The position numbers and the translations under genes were made by a program. This document shows positions 63,131 through 64,000 of a stretch of DNA of 64,000 nt, in pieces (within the stretch, counting starts at the first letter, position 1; every line of letters begins with the position of its first letter). The DNA is from Aphidius gifuensis. Lineage: Eukaryota > Arthropoda > Insecta > Hymenoptera > Braconidae. The stretch spans positions 1,798,001 to 1,862,000 of the forward strand of contig NC_057789.1 of NCBI RefSeq assembly GCF_014905175.1, given 5' to 3'. The notes under the pieces were generated by a model that was not told where the DNA came from, did not search any database, and saw nothing but the letters and a program-made list of their open reading frames with translations.

Positions 63131-64000
63131 TCAAAGATAAATATTCATTTCCGTAAACGTAATATTATTTATTTACCGCTATTGTTATATTTATAACAAA
63201 TTTTCATTTTTTTATATTCGCTCGCAAAGTACATCATAATTATTTATGTTTAAATGATTTTTTTTTTTCAACAAAAATATTTTTAAAAATTCCATTTGAG
63301 ATCCATGCGCTCTGTTTTATTATATTTTTCGTAAAATCAATATTTATTTTCTTAGAGTTTAGAATGAGGTGGTCTTGATTATATTTGAGTTAAAATTTTT
63401 TTTCTTATTTTATTAAATATATCATGTGTTTGAAGCTCGAGTAAGCTACCTTATCATCAATTATTATTCTACAAAAAATCTCCGATAACATTTATATCGC
63501 GTGTATAAAATTTTATACATTAAAAAAAATCACGCATATGTAAACGTAATTAGCAAGAAAATAAAGTTGTTCAAAAAACGAAAATTTAATATTTTTTATC
63601 ATTGTCTAATATTATTAATTTCGCCGAAAAACAAAAAAAAAAACAAATTAATATTGACAAAAATTAATAACAAATAAATGTACTGCATAAATAAATAAAT
63701 TTATATTAAATTTTATTTAAAAATATATTATTGAGAAACCTTAAAAATTCATTATTTGTAAAAAATTGCGAACCACTGATGAAACTAGTCAAGAGGACCG
63801 TGCGAAGACCCAACGAAAGAAGTCGAAAACCTCTGATGTTGATGTGGTAAACCCTACTTACCCCCCACTCTATTATTTTTATATTTTTTTTATATATATT
63901 GCCAGCTTTCTTTTGCAAATTATTCTCCCCTTAAATATATATATAAGTCTTCTTCGTTTCTCTTGCAATATTGCGTCTCATTTCAATGTGCTGCACAACC
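63131..64000. other. End of window, no supported gene
   Basis: AT-rich apart from a mixed patch at 63765-63860. That patch can be read on the + strand as RTTDETSQEDRAKTQRKK-type sequence and is followed by a GTAAAC string after GATGTG, but it has no acceptor upstream. The - strand frame (63706-63918) covers the same bases. Neither is supportable. Confidence 0.35.

Noticed and set aside
1..64000. Viral or polydnavirus-derived genes
   Set aside because: No viral protein, integrase, reverse transcriptase or transposase sequence was recognised on either strand.

Overview
The window is nuclear animal DNA, very AT-rich, with long A and T runs, GT-AG introns and only about 0.7 kb of convincing coding sequence. 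The base composition, short phase-matched introns and asparagine/aspartate-rich coding tail fit a low-GC arthropod. An AT-rich insect such as an aphidiine braconid wasp is possible, but nothing here fixes the species.

The one well-supported gene is on the + strand at 27968-36220. It is the 3' part of a protein-coding gene: four exons (27968-28156, 33446-33605, 33690-33979, 35690-36220) whose splice phases fit perfectly, giving the last ~389 residues of a hydrophilic, acidic protein without membrane segments. I do not recognise it. A cytoplasmic tail of a membrane or adhesion protein is one reading. Its 5' exons are not identifiable upstream, so the first 28 kb is either a long intron of this gene or intergenic DNA.

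The window carries two notable repeat systems. (1) Eight copies of a roughly 0.6-1 kb dispersed element lie at about 9.3-11.1, 12.9-13.6, 22.5-23.5, 29.05-30.5 and 34.0-35.6 kb. Each has a tRNA-like module with a B box, then a segment that differs in every copy, then a conserved long imperfect hairpin and a short T run. Four copies lie in introns of the gene. The conserved frame around a copy-specific insert is the most unusual thing seen. (2) A 7.6 kb array at about 47.2-54.9 kb has a period near 190 bp. It is built from inverted arms separated by two spacers that each occur in both orientations (flip-flop architecture). It is flanked by similar direct repeats at 46.4-46.66 and 55.14-55.35 kb.

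The rest is AT-rich noncoding DNA with islands of higher complexity (2.6-2.9, 4.1-4.6, 7.7-8.0, 14.9-15.1, 18.2-18.7, 21.4-21.7, 24.4, 27.3-27.5, 41.4-41.7, 56.4-56.7, 57.8-58.2, 60.05-60.3, 60.6-60.7, 62.85-63.13 kb) that may be regulatory or small exons. Two small open frames (7793-7966 on the - strand, 14881-15060 on the + strand) are kept as weak candidates. From 40.3 to 46.2 kb and from 55.4 to 59.0 kb the + strand is strongly purine-rich; from 59.04 to 60.06 kb it is strongly pyrimidine-rich.
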